This document shows positions 8,012 to 16,681 of a stretch of DNA of 46,640 nucleotides, one piece after another (position 1 is the first letter of the stretch; each line of letters opens with the position of its first letter). Source of the stretch: Segatella copri. GTDB taxonomy: Bacteria; Bacteroidota; Bacteroidia; Bacteroidales; Bacteroidaceae. The position numbers and the translations under genes were made by a program. Under the pieces are notes generated by a model that was given only the letters and a program-made list of their open reading frames with translations, made no database searches and was not told the origin of the DNA. The DNA lies in assembly GCF_019127135.1 (NCBI RefSeq), contig NZ_JAHOEA010000032.1:1-46640 (forward strand), written 5' to 3'.

Positions 8012-8773
8012 TTAGAACTTAAACAAATCTGATGTAGTGAGCAAGCCGGAATGGTTGGCTGTGAACTCAGCTGCGAGAACGGCTCCCAGGGCGAAGCCCT
8101 TGCGTGAGTGGGCACTGTGCTCAATGGTAATCATATCAGCATCGCTGTCGTACATCACGGCGTGGATTCCTGGAACCTCACCATCGCGTACGCAGTTGAT
8201 AACCAAATCCTCATCGGTGATGTTTGCATCGCCCTCATCGTGATGGCCATCCTCAGTCCAATAGGTTACGCCACGCTTCCAATCCTTCTTACGGTCGATA
8301 TTGTCGATGATTTCCTCGGCAAGAGTGATGGCTGTTCCTGATGGCGCATCGAGCTTATGCACGTGGTGGGTTTCCTGCATGCATACAGAGTACTGTGGGA
8401 AACCATTCATGATTTTAGCCAGATAGCGGTTTACGGCAGAGAAGATAGCCACACCGATGCTGAAGTTAGAGGCCCAGAAGAGGGTCTGCTTACCGTCGGC
8501 GCAGAGCTTTTCCACGTCTTCCTTATGGTCTTTCATCCAACCAGTAGAACCTGAAACCACCTTCACGTTGTGAGAGAAAGCCTTCAGATAGTTGCCGTAG
8601 GCGGCAGTAGGGTTGGTAAACTCAATGGCAACATCGGCAGAGCAGAACTCCGGGCTGTCGATGTCTTGAGGGTTATTCACGTCAATCTTACAAACGATTT
8701 CGTGGCCACGCTGCAGGGCGATCTCCTCGATCATGTGTCCCATCTTTCCGTAGCCGATCAAAGCAATTTTCAT
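8012..8773 (-). CDS. dapB: 4-hydroxy-tetrahydrodipicolinate reductase
   Basis: This 253-residue NAD(P)H-dependent reductase acts in the diaminopimelate/lysine pathway. It has the N-terminal nucleotide-binding motif IGYGKMGHMI (6-15), SGSTGW, and the family signature ETHHVHKLDAPSGTA with the catalytic His and Lys. It is the first gene of the leftward run dapB-lepB-lepB paralogue-wbqC-like, with its own -7 box upstream. Its length is normal for the short Bacteroidota form. Confidence 0.96.
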   Translation of the reverse strand: MKIALIGYGKMGHMIEEIALQRGHEIVCKIDVNNPQDIDSPEFCSADVAIEFTNPTAAYGNYLKAFSHNVKVVSGSTGWMKDHKEDVEKLCADGKQTLFWASNFSIGVAIFSAVNRYLAKIMNGFPQYSVCMQETHHVHKLDAPSGTAITLAEEIIDNIDRKKDWKRGVTYWTEDGHHDEGDANITDEDLVINCVRDGEVPGIHAVMYDSDADMITIEHSAHSRKGFALGAVLAAEFTANHSGLLTTSDLFKF

Positions 8774-8805
8774 CTTTATCTATTTTTTTATTTGTTCTAT
8801 TCGGC

Positions 8806-8813
8806 AAAAATAC
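8806..8813 (-). promoter_or_regulatory. -7 box upstream of dapB
   Basis: TATTTTTG on the minus strand matches TAnnTTTG; no clear TTG lies at the right distance. The leader would be about 25-30 nt. It sits back to back with the thioesterase promoter. Confidence 0.55.
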
Positions 8814-8877
8814 ACATTTTTCTTCGAAAAACCTTGAAAAATCCTTGTTATTATAATAATAAATAGAAAATTTTGGT

Positions 8878-8885
8878 TATTTTTG
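8878..8885 (+). promoter_or_regulatory. -7 box upstream of the thioesterase gene
   Basis: TATTTTTG matches TAnnTTTG and lies about 50 bp before the ATG. A TTG at 8845 is too distant (30 nt), so the -33 element is weak. Confidence 0.55.
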
Positions 8886-8935
8886 CAGTGATTTAAGGCT
8901 TTTAGCCTCATTTAGTAACTAAAAAAGAGAAAATT

Positions 8936-9340
8936 ATGAGCAGATATATATTTGAGACGAAGATGGAAGTAAGAGATTATGAGTGCGATATTGAGGGCAT
9001 CGTGAACAATGCCAACTATCTGCACTACATGGAACATACCCGCCATCTCTTTCTGAAGGAATGCGGCCTCAGCTTTGCCGAAATGCACAACAAGGGCGTG
9101 GATGCTGTGGTGGCGAGAATGAACCTGCAATATAAGGTTCCGCTGCAATGCGATGATGAATTCTTCTCGCGTCTGTGGCTGGAGAAGCAGGGCGTGAGAT
9201 ATGTTTTCCATCAGGACATCTTCCGTGCCAAGGACGAGAAACTCTGCCTCAAGGCAACCGTAGAACTCGTCTGCCTCATCAACGGAAAGCTGAGCAACAG
9301 CGAGGACTACGACAAGGCATTCGAGAAATACTTTAGTTAA
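8936..9340 (+). CDS. Acyl-CoA thioesterase, hotdog fold (YbgC/4-HBT family)
   Basis: This is a 134-residue single-domain protein. The N-terminal motif YECDIEGIVNNANYLHYMEHTR (16-37) carries the Asp and Asn-Tyr pattern of the 4-hydroxybenzoyl-CoA thioesterase family, and the rest has the expected alternating strands. The family hydrolyses acyl-CoA thioesters in the cytoplasm; the substrate cannot be read from sequence. It stands alone, divergent from dapB, and is followed by a dense repeat cluster. Confidence 0.88.
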   Translation: MSRYIFETKMEVRDYECDIEGIVNNANYLHYMEHTRHLFLKECGLSFAEMHNKGVDAVVARMNLQYKVPLQCDDEFFSRLWLEKQGVRYVFHQDIFRAKDEKLCLKATVELVCLINGKLSNSEDYDKAFEKYFS

Positions 9341-9577
9341 GTTAATAGTTGATAGTTTATAGTTAATAGGGGCATCCTTGCTGACAGGAAGATGATGCAC
9401 CCCCAACTAAAAGGTTAACAGGTTAACAGTTAACAGCTGTTTTTTGCACCATTCCCTCAATAAACTATTATCTATAAGCTATCAACTATCCCGGGACTTT
9501 CACCCCCATGCGTCAAGGATTCCCCACACATCAAGAGGTCAAGCCCTATAAACTATTAACTATAAACTATAAACTAA
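9341..9577. repeat. Cluster of three 28-bp heptanucleotide arrays
   Basis: Arrays of four 7-bp units occur at 9341-9368 (GTTAATA, GTTGATA, GTTTATA, GTTAATA), 9462-9489 and 9550-9577 (AAACTAT-type units). The first is inverted relative to the other two and can pair with them. They fill the gap between the thioesterase and DUF2851 genes together with a GTTAACAG element. The gap holds no gene. Confidence 0.8.
9413..9447 (+). repeat. GTTAACAG triple repeat, copy 2
   Basis: Three GTTAACA(G) units are followed by AGCTG, six T and GCA. GTTAAC units one and three can pair around a 9-nt loop and are followed by a T-tract, so it resembles a weak terminator. Confidence 0.75.
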
Positions 9578-9587
9578 ACATAAGATT

Positions 9588-10880
9588 ATGGAGCAACTCC
9601 TTCACTACGTGTGGAAGCACAAGCTCTTCCCACTCACCCCACTCACCACCACCTGGCACCAGGCTGTGGAAGTAATTGACCCCGGACTGCACAACCGCAA
9701 TGCAGGGCCCGATTTCTTCAATGCCAAAATCAAACTCAACGGTACCCTATGGGTGGGAAACGTGGAGATTCATGACAAGGCAAGCGACTGGTATGTGCAC
9801 GGACATGATAAGGATGAACGCTACGACAACGTCATCCTGCACGTTTGCGGAACCATCGATGTGGAGGCAAAGAACTCGAAAGGCGAACCCCTCGTGCAGT
9901 TGCAGCTCGACATCCCCGAAAACGTATCGAAGCATTATCAGGAACTGCTGAGCATCGACCAGTATCCTCCCTGCTACCAGATCATCCCATCGCTCACCCG
10001 CCTCACCGTGCACAGTTGGATGAGCGCCCTGCAAACCGAGCGCTTATCGCAGAAAACCGATGCAATAGAGGCGCGCGTAAAGCAATGTAACGGCGATTGG
10101 GAGAACGCCTACTTCGTGACCCTGGCGCGCAACTACGGGTTCGGAATCAACGGCGATGCCTTCGAGCAGTGGGCTTACCATCTGCCGCTGAGAGCCGTAG
10201 ACCATCATCGCGACGACCTCTTCCAGATAGAAGCCATCTTTCTGGGGCAAGCCGGACTGCTGGAACTGAACACCATTCCCGAAAGATATCAGAAAGATGC
10301 GCTGAACGACGGATATTTCTCCCGATTGAGGAACGAATATCTCTATCTCTCGCATAAATTCTCACTGCAGCCGATGGATTACAAGCAGTGGCGCTTCCTG
10401 CGCCTGCGCCCGCAGAACTTCCCCCACATCCGCATCTCGCAGTTAGCCAATCTTTATTATAACCGCCGTGCGGGGCTGAGCCAGCTGCTCGGGGCAAGCA
10501 CGGTGAAGGAGGCGAAGCAGGTGCTCTCAACCAGCGTTACGGAGTATTGGGAAACCCATTATACCTTCGGCAGCACGAGCATCCGGAACGAGAAGCATCT
10601 CTCCCCTTTCTCGCTCAATCTTCTCATCATCAACACCGTGGTTCCCATCCTCTTTGCCTACGGCAGGCACCGGGGCGAGGAGAAATACTGCGACCGCGCC
10701 TTCGACTTCCTGGAGGAACTGAAGGCCGAGAATAACCACATAGTAAGGATGTGGAAGGAATGCGGTCTGCCGGTAGAGAACGCTGGGGATAGCCAGGCGC
10801 TCATACAGCTGAAGAAGGAATACTGCGACAGGAAGGAATGCCTTCGCTGTCGCATCGGTTACGAATACTTGAAGAGATAA
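9588..10880 (+). CDS. DUF2851 family protein
   Basis: This 430-residue protein matches the DUF2851 family of Bacteroidota. It opens with EQLLHYVWKHKLFP and has NAGPDFFNAKIKL (38-50) and GNVEIHDKASDWYVHGHD (57-74). It ends with DRKECLRCRIGYEYLKR, a Cys pair near the C-terminus. The function is unknown. The 28-bp heptanucleotide array ends 10 bp before the ATG, and a 36-bp repeat begins 1 bp after the stop. The reading frame is intact and of normal length. Confidence 0.9.
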   Translation: MEQLLHYVWKHKLFPLTPLTTTWHQAVEVIDPGLHNRNAGPDFFNAKIKLNGTLWVGNVEIHDKASDWYVHGHDKDERYDNVILHVCGTIDVEAKNSKGEPLVQLQLDIPENVSKHYQELLSIDQYPPCYQIIPSLTRLTVHSWMSALQTERLSQKTDAIEARVKQCNGDWENAYFVTLARNYGFGINGDAFEQWAYHLPLRAVDHHRDDLFQIEAIFLGQAGLLELNTIPERYQKDALNDGYFSRLRNEYLYLSHKFSLQPMDYKQWRFLRLRPQNFPHIRISQLANLYYNRRAGLSQLLGASTVKEAKQVLSTSVTEYWETHYTFGSTSIRNEKHLSPFSLNLLIINTVVPILFAYGRHRGEEKYCDRAFDFLEELKAENNHIVRMWKECGLPVENAGDSQALIQLKKEYCDRKECLRCRIGYEYLKR

Positions 10881-10881
10881 A

Positions 10882-10917
10882 GGGGGACGAGCGATGGAAT
10901 CGCTCGGAACGGGGGCA
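10882..10917. repeat. 36-bp exact repeat with GAGCGAT/ATCGCTC hairpin, copy 2
   Basis: Identical to 6028-6063 and in the same orientation. It begins just after the DUF2851 stop codon. Both copies are followed downstream by GAGGGAGCTA. Confidence 0.8.
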
Positions 10918-10988
10918 AGAGGGAGCTATGCTTGCTGATTGCTGCTGCTTTATTCTTTTTTCATTTATTAATTATTATTTTTAAGATT

Positions 10989-12119
10989 ATGGGTGACCAA
11001 CAGGAAATATTAAATACTATACTTTTAACAAGGCTCAATTACTTCAGTCTGGCAGGAATGCTGGAGCTATACAGAAAGGTAGGCTCCGCTACGCTCATCC
11101 TGGAACACAAGAACAACCTAAGAGACATCCTCCCCGATGCCTCGGATAAACTCGTGAGCGCTATCCAGAACTGCGAAGAAGCCCGAAAACGCGCAGAGGA
11201 AGAACTGGAGTACGACATACGCTACGGAATAGAACCCATTCCGATGAACGACGACCGCTATCCGCAACGCCTCAAGGATTGCGATGACGCACCCCTCATC
11301 CTCTTCTATAAAGGCAACGCCAACCTCAACCAGCAGCGCGTCATCAACATCGTAGGAACCCGCCACTGCACGCCTTACGGCGAAGACCTCATCCGCCGCT
11401 TCATCACCGACCTGAAGCAGCTCTCACCCAACGTGCTCATCATGAGCGGACTTGCCTACGGAGTGGATATCGTGGCGCACCGCCAGGCACTCGCCAACGG
11501 CTACGAAACCATAGGTGTGCTGGCGCATGGCTTGGATGATCTCTACCCCCGTCAGCACCGGGAAACGGCGGCAAGAATGATAGAACAGGGCGGACTGCTC
11601 ACCGAATTTCTTACCCGTACAAACGCGGATAAGATAAACTTCGTGCGCCGCAACCGCATCGTGGCAGGAATGTCGGATGCCTGCATCCTGATAGAGAGCG
11701 CAGCTCACGGCGGCGGTCTCATCACCTGCGATATTTCGCAATCCTACGGTAGGGACGTCTTCACCTTCCCGGGCAGGATAGGCGACCACTACAGCGAGGG
11801 CTGCAACAACCTCATCCGCAACAACGGTGCCACGCTCATCACCAGTGCCGAGGACTTTGTGAAGGACATGCGCTGGCAGGATGATGCAACCCTGATGCGA
11901 GCCAAGCAGCAAGGTATCGAGCGTAGCCTCTTCCCGGAATTATCGCCCGAGGAGCAACTCATCGTAGATGTCCTCTCCAAGACCAACGACCTGCAAGTGA
12001 ATCTCATCTCCGTAAAGACGAATATCGACATTTCTCGCCTCACTTCCCTCCTCTTCACATTGGAGATGAAGGGAGTCATCAAGACCTTTGCAGGGGGAAT
12101 GTATCATCTTTTGAAGTAG
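10989..12119 (+). CDS. dprA: DNA-processing protein DprA
   Basis: This 376-residue protein, by family knowledge, binds incoming single-stranded DNA and loads RecA during transformation. The Rossmann-like core shows IVGTRHCTPYGEDLIRRF, SGLAYGVDIVAHRQAL and the signature RRNRIVAGMSDACILIESAAHGGGL (about 220-245). An N-terminal helical region and a C-terminal winged-helix-like domain follow the usual layout. The start at 10989 was chosen because the codons upstream of it (from 10932) encode a hydrophobic stretch not seen in the family. Confidence 0.94.
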   Translation: MGDQQEILNTILLTRLNYFSLAGMLELYRKVGSATLILEHKNNLRDILPDASDKLVSAIQNCEEARKRAEEELEYDIRYGIEPIPMNDDRYPQRLKDCDDAPLILFYKGNANLNQQRVINIVGTRHCTPYGEDLIRRFITDLKQLSPNVLIMSGLAYGVDIVAHRQALANGYETIGVLAHGLDDLYPRQHRETAARMIEQGGLLTEFLTRTNADKINFVRRNRIVAGMSDACILIESAAHGGGLITCDISQSYGRDVFTFPGRIGDHYSEGCNNLIRNNGATLITSAEDFVKDMRWQDDATLMRAKQQGIERSLFPELSPEEQLIVDVLSKTNDLQVNLISVKTNIDISRLTSLLFTLEMKGVIKTFAGGMYHLLK

Positions 12120-12147
12120 TATTTTCTTTATTTTCAGAAAAAAGCAG

Positions 12148-12155
12148 TAACTTTG
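12148..12155 (+). promoter_or_regulatory. -7 box upstream of dusB
   Basis: TAACTTTG matches TAnnTTTG about 57 bp before the ATG; the -33 element is not clear. Confidence 0.5.
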
Positions 12156-12211
12156 CAGCCGCAAAAAAGAAGATATACATCATAGGAATAAGAAGATTTC
12201 ACTCGAAACTC

Positions 12212-13201
12212 ATGAAAATAGGAAATATAGAATTTGGGCCTCAGCCCCTCTTCCTCGCTCCGATGGAAGACGTAACAGATATTGGTTTTCGCATGCTCTG
12301 CAAGCGATTCGGAGCCGCCATGGTTTATACTGAGTTCGTATCGGCGGAAGCCTTGGTGAGAAGCATCAAGAGCACCGTCAGTAAACTTACGATAAGCGAT
12401 GAAGAGCGCCCTGTGGGCATTCAGATTTACGGCAGAACCACCGAGGATATGGTGGAAGCTGCCAAAATCGTAGAACAGGCGAAGCCGGATGTGATTGATA
12501 TTAACTTCGGTTGCCCGGTAAAGAAGGTTGCCGGAAAGGGTGCAGGAGCCGGAATGCTCCGAAATATCCCATTGATGCTGGATATTACAAGAGAAGTGGT
12601 AAAGGCGGTAAACGTGCCCGTAACCGTGAAAACCCGATTGGGATGGGATTGCGAGAACCTCATCATCACCGACCTTGCCGAGCAGCTACAGGATTGCGGA
12701 ATCCAGGCGCTCACCATCCACGGCAGAACCCGTAGCCAGATGTACACCGGAGAAGCTGACTGGAGCCTCATAGGAGAGGTGAAGAACAATCCCCGCATCC
12801 ATATTCCTATCATCGGCAACGGCGACATTACGACCCCGGAAGAAGCCAAGCTTGCCTTCGAAAGATACGGCGTAGATGCGGTAATGATTGGTAGAGCCAC
12901 CTTCGGCAGACCATGGATTTTCAAGGAAATTCGTGATTATCTGGATAATACAGGCGCAACTCCATTAACCGTGGATGAGAAAATTGACCTTCTGGAGGAG
13001 CAGCTGCGCATCAACGTGGAGCGCATCGACGAATACAGAGGCATTCTCCACACCCGTCGTCACCTTGCTGCCTCCCCTATCTTCAAAGGCATTCCCGATT
13101 TCCGTCAGACGAGAATCGCCATGCTGAGAGCCACGACCGTGGAGGAACTGAAAGAAATATTGAAAGAATGCCGGGAGAGAATCAAGGCAATAGAAATCTA
13201 A
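12212..13201 (+). CDS. dusB: tRNA-dihydrouridine synthase B
   Basis: This 329-residue flavoenzyme reduces uridine in tRNA D-loops. The FMN-binding barrel begins LFLAPMEDVTDIGFR (14-28). The catalytic Cys lies in NFGCPVKKVAGKGAGAGML (about 98-116), followed by VKTRLGWD, TIHGRTRSQMYTG and GNGDI. Its length and motif order fit DusB rather than DusA or DusC. It has its own promoter and ends at a clear terminator. Confidence 0.94.
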   Translation: MKIGNIEFGPQPLFLAPMEDVTDIGFRMLCKRFGAAMVYTEFVSAEALVRSIKSTVSKLTISDEERPVGIQIYGRTTEDMVEAAKIVEQAKPDVIDINFGCPVKKVAGKGAGAGMLRNIPLMLDITREVVKAVNVPVTVKTRLGWDCENLIITDLAEQLQDCGIQALTIHGRTRSQMYTGEADWSLIGEVKNNPRIHIPIIGNGDITTPEEAKLAFERYGVDAVMIGRATFGRPWIFKEIRDYLDNTGATPLTVDEKIDLLEEQLRINVERIDEYRGILHTRRHLAASPIFKGIPDFRQTRIAMLRATTVEELKEILKECRERIKAIEI

Positions 13202-13247
13202 ACTTGCTTGCGGCGGAAGGCAAATCCGCCGAAACCATAAGATAAGT

Positions 13248-13290
13248 AAAGGGAGACTCCAACGATAATGGTTGAAATCTCCCTTTTTTT
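13248..13290 (+). terminator. Rho-independent terminator after dusB
   Basis: The stem AAAGGGAGA/TCTCCCTTT is closed by a 21-nt loop and followed by T residues. A second smaller hairpin, GGCGGA/TCCGCC, lies just upstream (about 13213-13231). Confidence 0.8.
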
Positions 13291-13297
13291 ATTCGCA

Positions 13298-13330
13298 GTT
13301 AACAGGTTAACAGTTAACAGCTGTTTTTTT
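13298..13330 (+). repeat. GTTAACAG triple repeat, copy 3
   Basis: Three GTTAACA(G) units, AGCTG and seven T lie between the convergent dusB and ybeY genes. Confidence 0.75.
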
Positions 13331-13357
13331 ATACTTTTCCCTTAAAACTGGAGGATA

Positions 13358-13792
13358 TTACTTCTTCAATATCGAAGCACCTTCGAGCAGGGCTAATGCC
13401 TTGTTCTCGTTCTCCTCCATGATTTCTCGCTCTCCAGGGCCTTTGTCATTGATTCCGCAGAGGTGCAGGATGCCATGGATGATGACGCGGTGAAGCTCAT
13501 CATCGTAGGTCTTGCCAAACTGCTCGGCATTGGTGCGGACCGTATCCAGCGAAATCACGATGTCGCCGTTAATCACATCATCCTCATCATAATCGAAGGT
13601 GATGACATCGGTATAGTAATCATGACCCAGATACTCGTTGTTCACTTCGAGAATCTTCTCGTCATCTACAAACATATAGCCAATCTCACCCACCTTGCGG
13701 CCATGAGAGGCAGCTACCTTGCGAATCCAGGCACTGGTGTCGCGCTTCTTGATCTTTGGCATTTTCACGCCGTCTACATTGTATGTTATCAT
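13358..13792 (-). CDS. ybeY: Endoribonuclease YbeY (rRNA maturation)
   Basis: This 144-residue metal-dependent RNase acts in 16S rRNA processing. It contains NNEYLGHDYYTDVITFDYDE (51-70) and the metal motif HGILHLCGINDKGPGE (106-121). The usual motif is HGxLHLxGxDH; here the first two His are kept and the third is replaced by Lys (NDK), which I believe is usual in Bacteroidota. It is the last gene of the leftward ruvB-coaD-ybeY run, 19 bp after coaD. Confidence 0.9.
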   Translation of the reverse strand: MITYNVDGVKMPKIKKRDTSAWIRKVAASHGRKVGEIGYMFVDDEKILEVNNEYLGHDYYTDVITFDYDEDDVINGDIVISLDTVRTNAEQFGKTYDDELHRVIIHGILHLCGINDKGPGEREIMEENENKALALLEGASILKK

Positions 13793-13811
13793 ACGCTTCT
13801 TCCTCCTATTT

Positions 13812-14297
13812 TTATTTTATTTTTGGTAAAAATTCATCTACTTCTCTTCCGAAGAACCTCAATTCCCTAACCAGCGTTGAGCTGATGCTGCTGTATCTTG
13901 GGTCAGAAAACAGCAGGATGGTTTCTACGCCGCCCAACTGCTTATTGATGTCAGCCTGCTCTCTTTCGTACTCGAAATCCTTGGCAGAACGGACGCCACG
14001 AACCAGGAACCTGGCTCCCAGGCGATGCGCCAAATCGATGGTGAGATCATCGTAAGAAACCACCTCCAGGCGATAACCCTTAGATGCATCCTCCGCATCC
14101 ACCAACTCCGAACATTCCTTCGGAAAAACAGCCTTAATATCCTCCACACGCTTCGAGATTTCCTCGCTGGCGTGCTTCAGCTTGCTCACCGCCACTGCAA
14201 TCACGAGCTTGTCGAACAAGGGCAAGGCACGCTCAGCAATGTTCTGATGTCCTATCGTAAATGGGTCGAATGTACCCGTAAATATTCCGATTCTCAT
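13812..14297 (-). CDS. coaD: Pantetheine-phosphate adenylyltransferase
   Basis: This 161-residue enzyme transfers AMP from ATP to 4'-phosphopantetheine in coenzyme A synthesis. It has the nucleotidyltransferase motif GTFDPFTIGHQNI (8-20) with the T/HxGH signature, and the conserved LVRGVRSAKDFEYE (98-111). It is leftward between ruvB and ybeY. Its 52-bp upstream gap is taken up by a heptanucleotide repeat. Confidence 0.95.
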   Translation of the reverse strand: MRIGIFTGTFDPFTIGHQNIAERALPLFDKLVIAVAVSKLKHASEEISKRVEDIKAVFPKECSELVDAEDASKGYRLEVVSYDDLTIDLAHRLGARFLVRGVRSAKDFEYEREQADINKQLGGVETILLFSDPRYSSISSTLVRELRFFGREVDEFLPKIK

Positions 14298-14310
14298 AAA
14301 TGCCTATTCC

Positions 14311-14351
14311 TCAAAGGCGTTAGCCCAACTTAACATTTAACATTTAACATT
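14311..14351 (-). repeat. Heptanucleotide array with TGGGCT..CGCCT tail, between ruvB and coaD
   Basis: On the minus strand GTTAAAT, GTTAAAT, GTTAAGT is followed directly by TGGGCTAACGCCT. The insert in the wbqC-like gene has the same order, GTTGAAT units then TGGGCTTGCGCCT. The array overlaps the first bases of the ruvB stop codon. Confidence 0.7.
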
Positions 14352-15384
14352 ATTCAAACAAATCTCCCTGCATAATATTGCTTGTATACGGATTTCTGCC
14401 GAGATGCTCGTAGGCAAGCGGCGTTGCCATTCTGCCTCGTGGCGTACGCTTGATGAAGCCCTCCATGATGAGGAACGGCTCATAAACCTCCTCTACGGTG
14501 CCGCCATCCTCGCCTATTGCCGTGGCAATGGTGCTTACGCCTACCGGACCGCCACGGAACTTGTCGATGATGGTGGTGAGAATCTTATTATCAATCTCAT
14601 CCAAGCCATACTGGTCGATGTTGAGCGCCTTGAGAGCCATCTGGGCAATATCGTAAGTGATGGTTCCGTTGCCCTTTACCTGGGCGAAATCACGCACTCT
14701 TCTGAGCAGAGAGTTGGCGATACGAGGGGTTCCGCGCGAACGACGGGAGATTTCCACTGCCGCCTCATCCTCTATCGGCACCTTCAGGAGCATCGCACTT
14801 CGCTTGATAATCTTCTGAAGCGTAGCCGGGTCGTAATATTCGAGATGCAGATTGATTCCGAAACGGGCGCGCAGAGGAGCTGTAAGCAGACCGCTTCTCG
14901 TTGTCGCTCCCACGAGGGTAAACGGATTCAAGTCTATCTGGATGCTGCGAGCCGAAGGCCCCTTATCTATCATGATGTCGATGCGGTAATCCTCCATCGC
15001 CGAATAGAGATACTCCTCTACGACAGGCGAAAGACGGTGGATTTCATCGATAAAGAGCACATCGTTGGGCTCCAGCGAGGTAAGGATTCCCGCCAGATCG
15101 CCCGGCTTATCAAGCACAGGACCCGATGTAATCTTGAATCCTACGCCCAGTTCGTTGGCGATGATGTTGCTCAGCGTGGTCTTACCCAATCCCGGCGGAC
15201 CGTGGAGGAGCGTATGGTCGAGCGGTTCGCCACGATATTTGGCAGCCTCAACAAAGACCTCGAGATTTTCTACCACGCCATTCTGTCCGCTGAAATCAGA
15301 AAACTTCAGCGGGCGCAGCGCCTTCTCGAATTCCTTTTCGGCAGGCGAAACCATTTCTTGTCTTATATCAAAATCTTCGTTCAT
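14350..15384 (-). CDS. ruvB: Holliday junction branch migration helicase RuvB
   Basis: This 344-residue AAA+ ATPase drives branch migration with RuvA. It has Walker A GPPGLGKT (62-69), Walker [10 protein letters not shown], and the [18 protein letters not shown] sensor/arginine-finger stretch. The C-terminal winged helix ends in [12 protein letters not shown]. It is the first gene of the ruvB-coaD-ybeY run and has its own -7 box. No ruvA is in the window. Confidence 0.97.
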   Translation of the reverse strand: MNEDFDIRQEMVSPAEKEFEKALRPLKFSDFSGQNGVVENLEVFVEAAKYRGEPLDHTLLHGPPGLGKTTLSNIIANELGVGFKITSGPVLDKPGDLAGILTSLEPNDVLFIDEIHRLSPVVEEYLYSAMEDYRIDIMIDKGPSARSIQIDLNPFTLVGATTRSGLLTAPLRARFGINLHLEYYDPATLQKIIKRSAMLLKVPIEDEAAVEISRRSRGTPRIANSLLRRVRDFAQVKGNGTITYDIAQMALKALNIDQYGLDEIDNKILTTIIDKFRGGPVGVSTIATAIGEDGGTVEEVYEPFLIMEGFIKRTPRGRMATPLAYEHLGRNPYTSNIMQGDLFE

Positions 15385-15412
15385 TCTATGACTATTATCG
15401 ATAATATGGGTG

Positions 15413-15420
15413 CAAAGTTA
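15413..15420 (-). promoter_or_regulatory. -7 box upstream of ruvB
   Basis: TAACTTTG on the minus strand, 29 bp before the start codon; no good TTG at -33. Confidence 0.5.
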
Positions 15421-15556
15421 CACATTTGTTGCGGAATTAAAGAAGAAAAGCCGAATTATTTTGCCCATGATTTTGCACAATCCCAAAAGATTCGTGCAGA
15501 TTTGCAAGCGTTACCCTATAAAAATGTTATAATTTATCATTTTCTTGCAGAATAAT

Positions 15557-15587
15557 TTGTTTATCCGATAGAAAAGACGTACTTTTG
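15557..15587 (+). promoter_or_regulatory. Promoter of the symporter-family gene
   Basis: TTG (15557-15559), 20 nt, then TACTTTTG (15580-15587), about 70 bp before the ATG. Confidence 0.75.
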
Positions 15588-15657
15588 CACTCGATATTGA
15601 AAGCGAGGAAAGAAATAAATAAGAGAGAAATATCAGGATTTTAAAAGAAATAGAATT

Positions 15658-16629
15658 ATGCTTAAGTTATTTCAAGGGCTCAGCAAGCTGCTGGCCAATT
15701 ACACATCTATCTTCGTGATAGGTGTTGCAGTGTTCACATTCTTCTTCCCACATACCTTTGACTGGGTGCGCGGAACTACTCAGACCGTCATTCTCGGCAT
15801 CATCATGCTCACTATGGGTCTGACCTTGACCACCAACGACTTCAAGATTCTGGCCCAGCGCCCGCTGGATGTCTTCATCGGAGCCTGTGCCCAGTTTATC
15901 ATCATGCCTGGCGTGGCTTATACCCTGGTTCATGTGTGGCATCTTGATCCAGCCCTGGCACTCGGAATCCTGCTGGTAGGTTGCTGTCCGGGCGGCGTTT
16001 CGAGCAACATCATGAGTTATCTGTGTCATGGCGACGTTGCTTTCTCCGTAGGAATGACCTGCGCCTCTACCATTCTTGCACCGGTGATGACTCCGCTGCT
16101 GATGAAGATTACGGCAGGCGAGATTATCCATGTAGATGCTGTGGGAATGTTCATCAACATCCTCATCGTAACGATTATTCCTGTAGCCATCGGCTGCGCC
16201 CTCAACTATATTTACGGCAAGAAAGACTGCTTCCCTACCATCCAAAGTCTGATGCCGGGCATCAGCGTTACGTGTCTGGCAATCATCGTAGGCGGCGTGA
16301 TTTCTACGGTTCATGATGACCTCGTAGCCCGCGGCTTATCGCTCTTCCTCTGGACTTTCGCCGTGGTTTTCTGCCACAATACGCTAGGTTACCTTCTGGG
16401 TTGGCTTGCCGGCAAATGTGCCGGATTCAATACTGCCAAGAAGCGTACCATCAGTATTGAGGTAGGAATGCAGAACGCCGGTCTTGCCACGGTACTTGCT
16501 GGCAACTTCTTCGCAGCCCAGCCTCTCGCCGTATTGCCTTGCGCCATCAGCTGCGCCTGGCACAGCATTTCCGGTACCATCCTTGCCGGAATCTATCTGA
16601 AATGGGACCATCTGCATGAGAAGAAGTAA
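15658..16629 (+). CDS. Bile acid:sodium symporter (BASS) family transporter
   Basis: This 323-residue polytopic membrane protein has about nine or ten hydrophobic segments. Family motifs include MGLTLTTNDFKIL (about 53-65), LVGCCPGGVSSNIMSYL (about 108-124) and IEVGMQNAGLATVLAG near residue 270. Members import bile acids, pantoate or other organic anions with sodium; the substrate here cannot be told. It is a single gene with its own promoter, convergent with the S41 protease gene. The gap after it is filled by repeats. Confidence 0.9.
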   Translation: MLKLFQGLSKLLANYTSIFVIGVAVFTFFFPHTFDWVRGTTQTVILGIIMLTMGLTLTTNDFKILAQRPLDVFIGACAQFIIMPGVAYTLVHVWHLDPALALGILLVGCCPGGVSSNIMSYLCHGDVAFSVGMTCASTILAPVMTPLLMKITAGEIIHVDAVGMFINILIVTIIPVAIGCALNYIYGKKDCFPTIQSLMPGISVTCLAIIVGGVISTVHDDLVARGLSLFLWTFAVVFCHNTLGYLLGWLAGKCAGFNTAKKRTISIEVGMQNAGLATVLAGNFFAAQPLAVLPCAISCAWHSISGTILAGIYLKWDHLHEKK

Positions 16630-16681
16630 ATGAATTCGGAAAAGGATTTATGAATTCTAACAGAAGCAAAGATTGAGCAGC

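Noticed and set aside
6707..8032. 441-residue open frame opposite lepB
   Set aside because: Antisense shadow of a well-supported gene.
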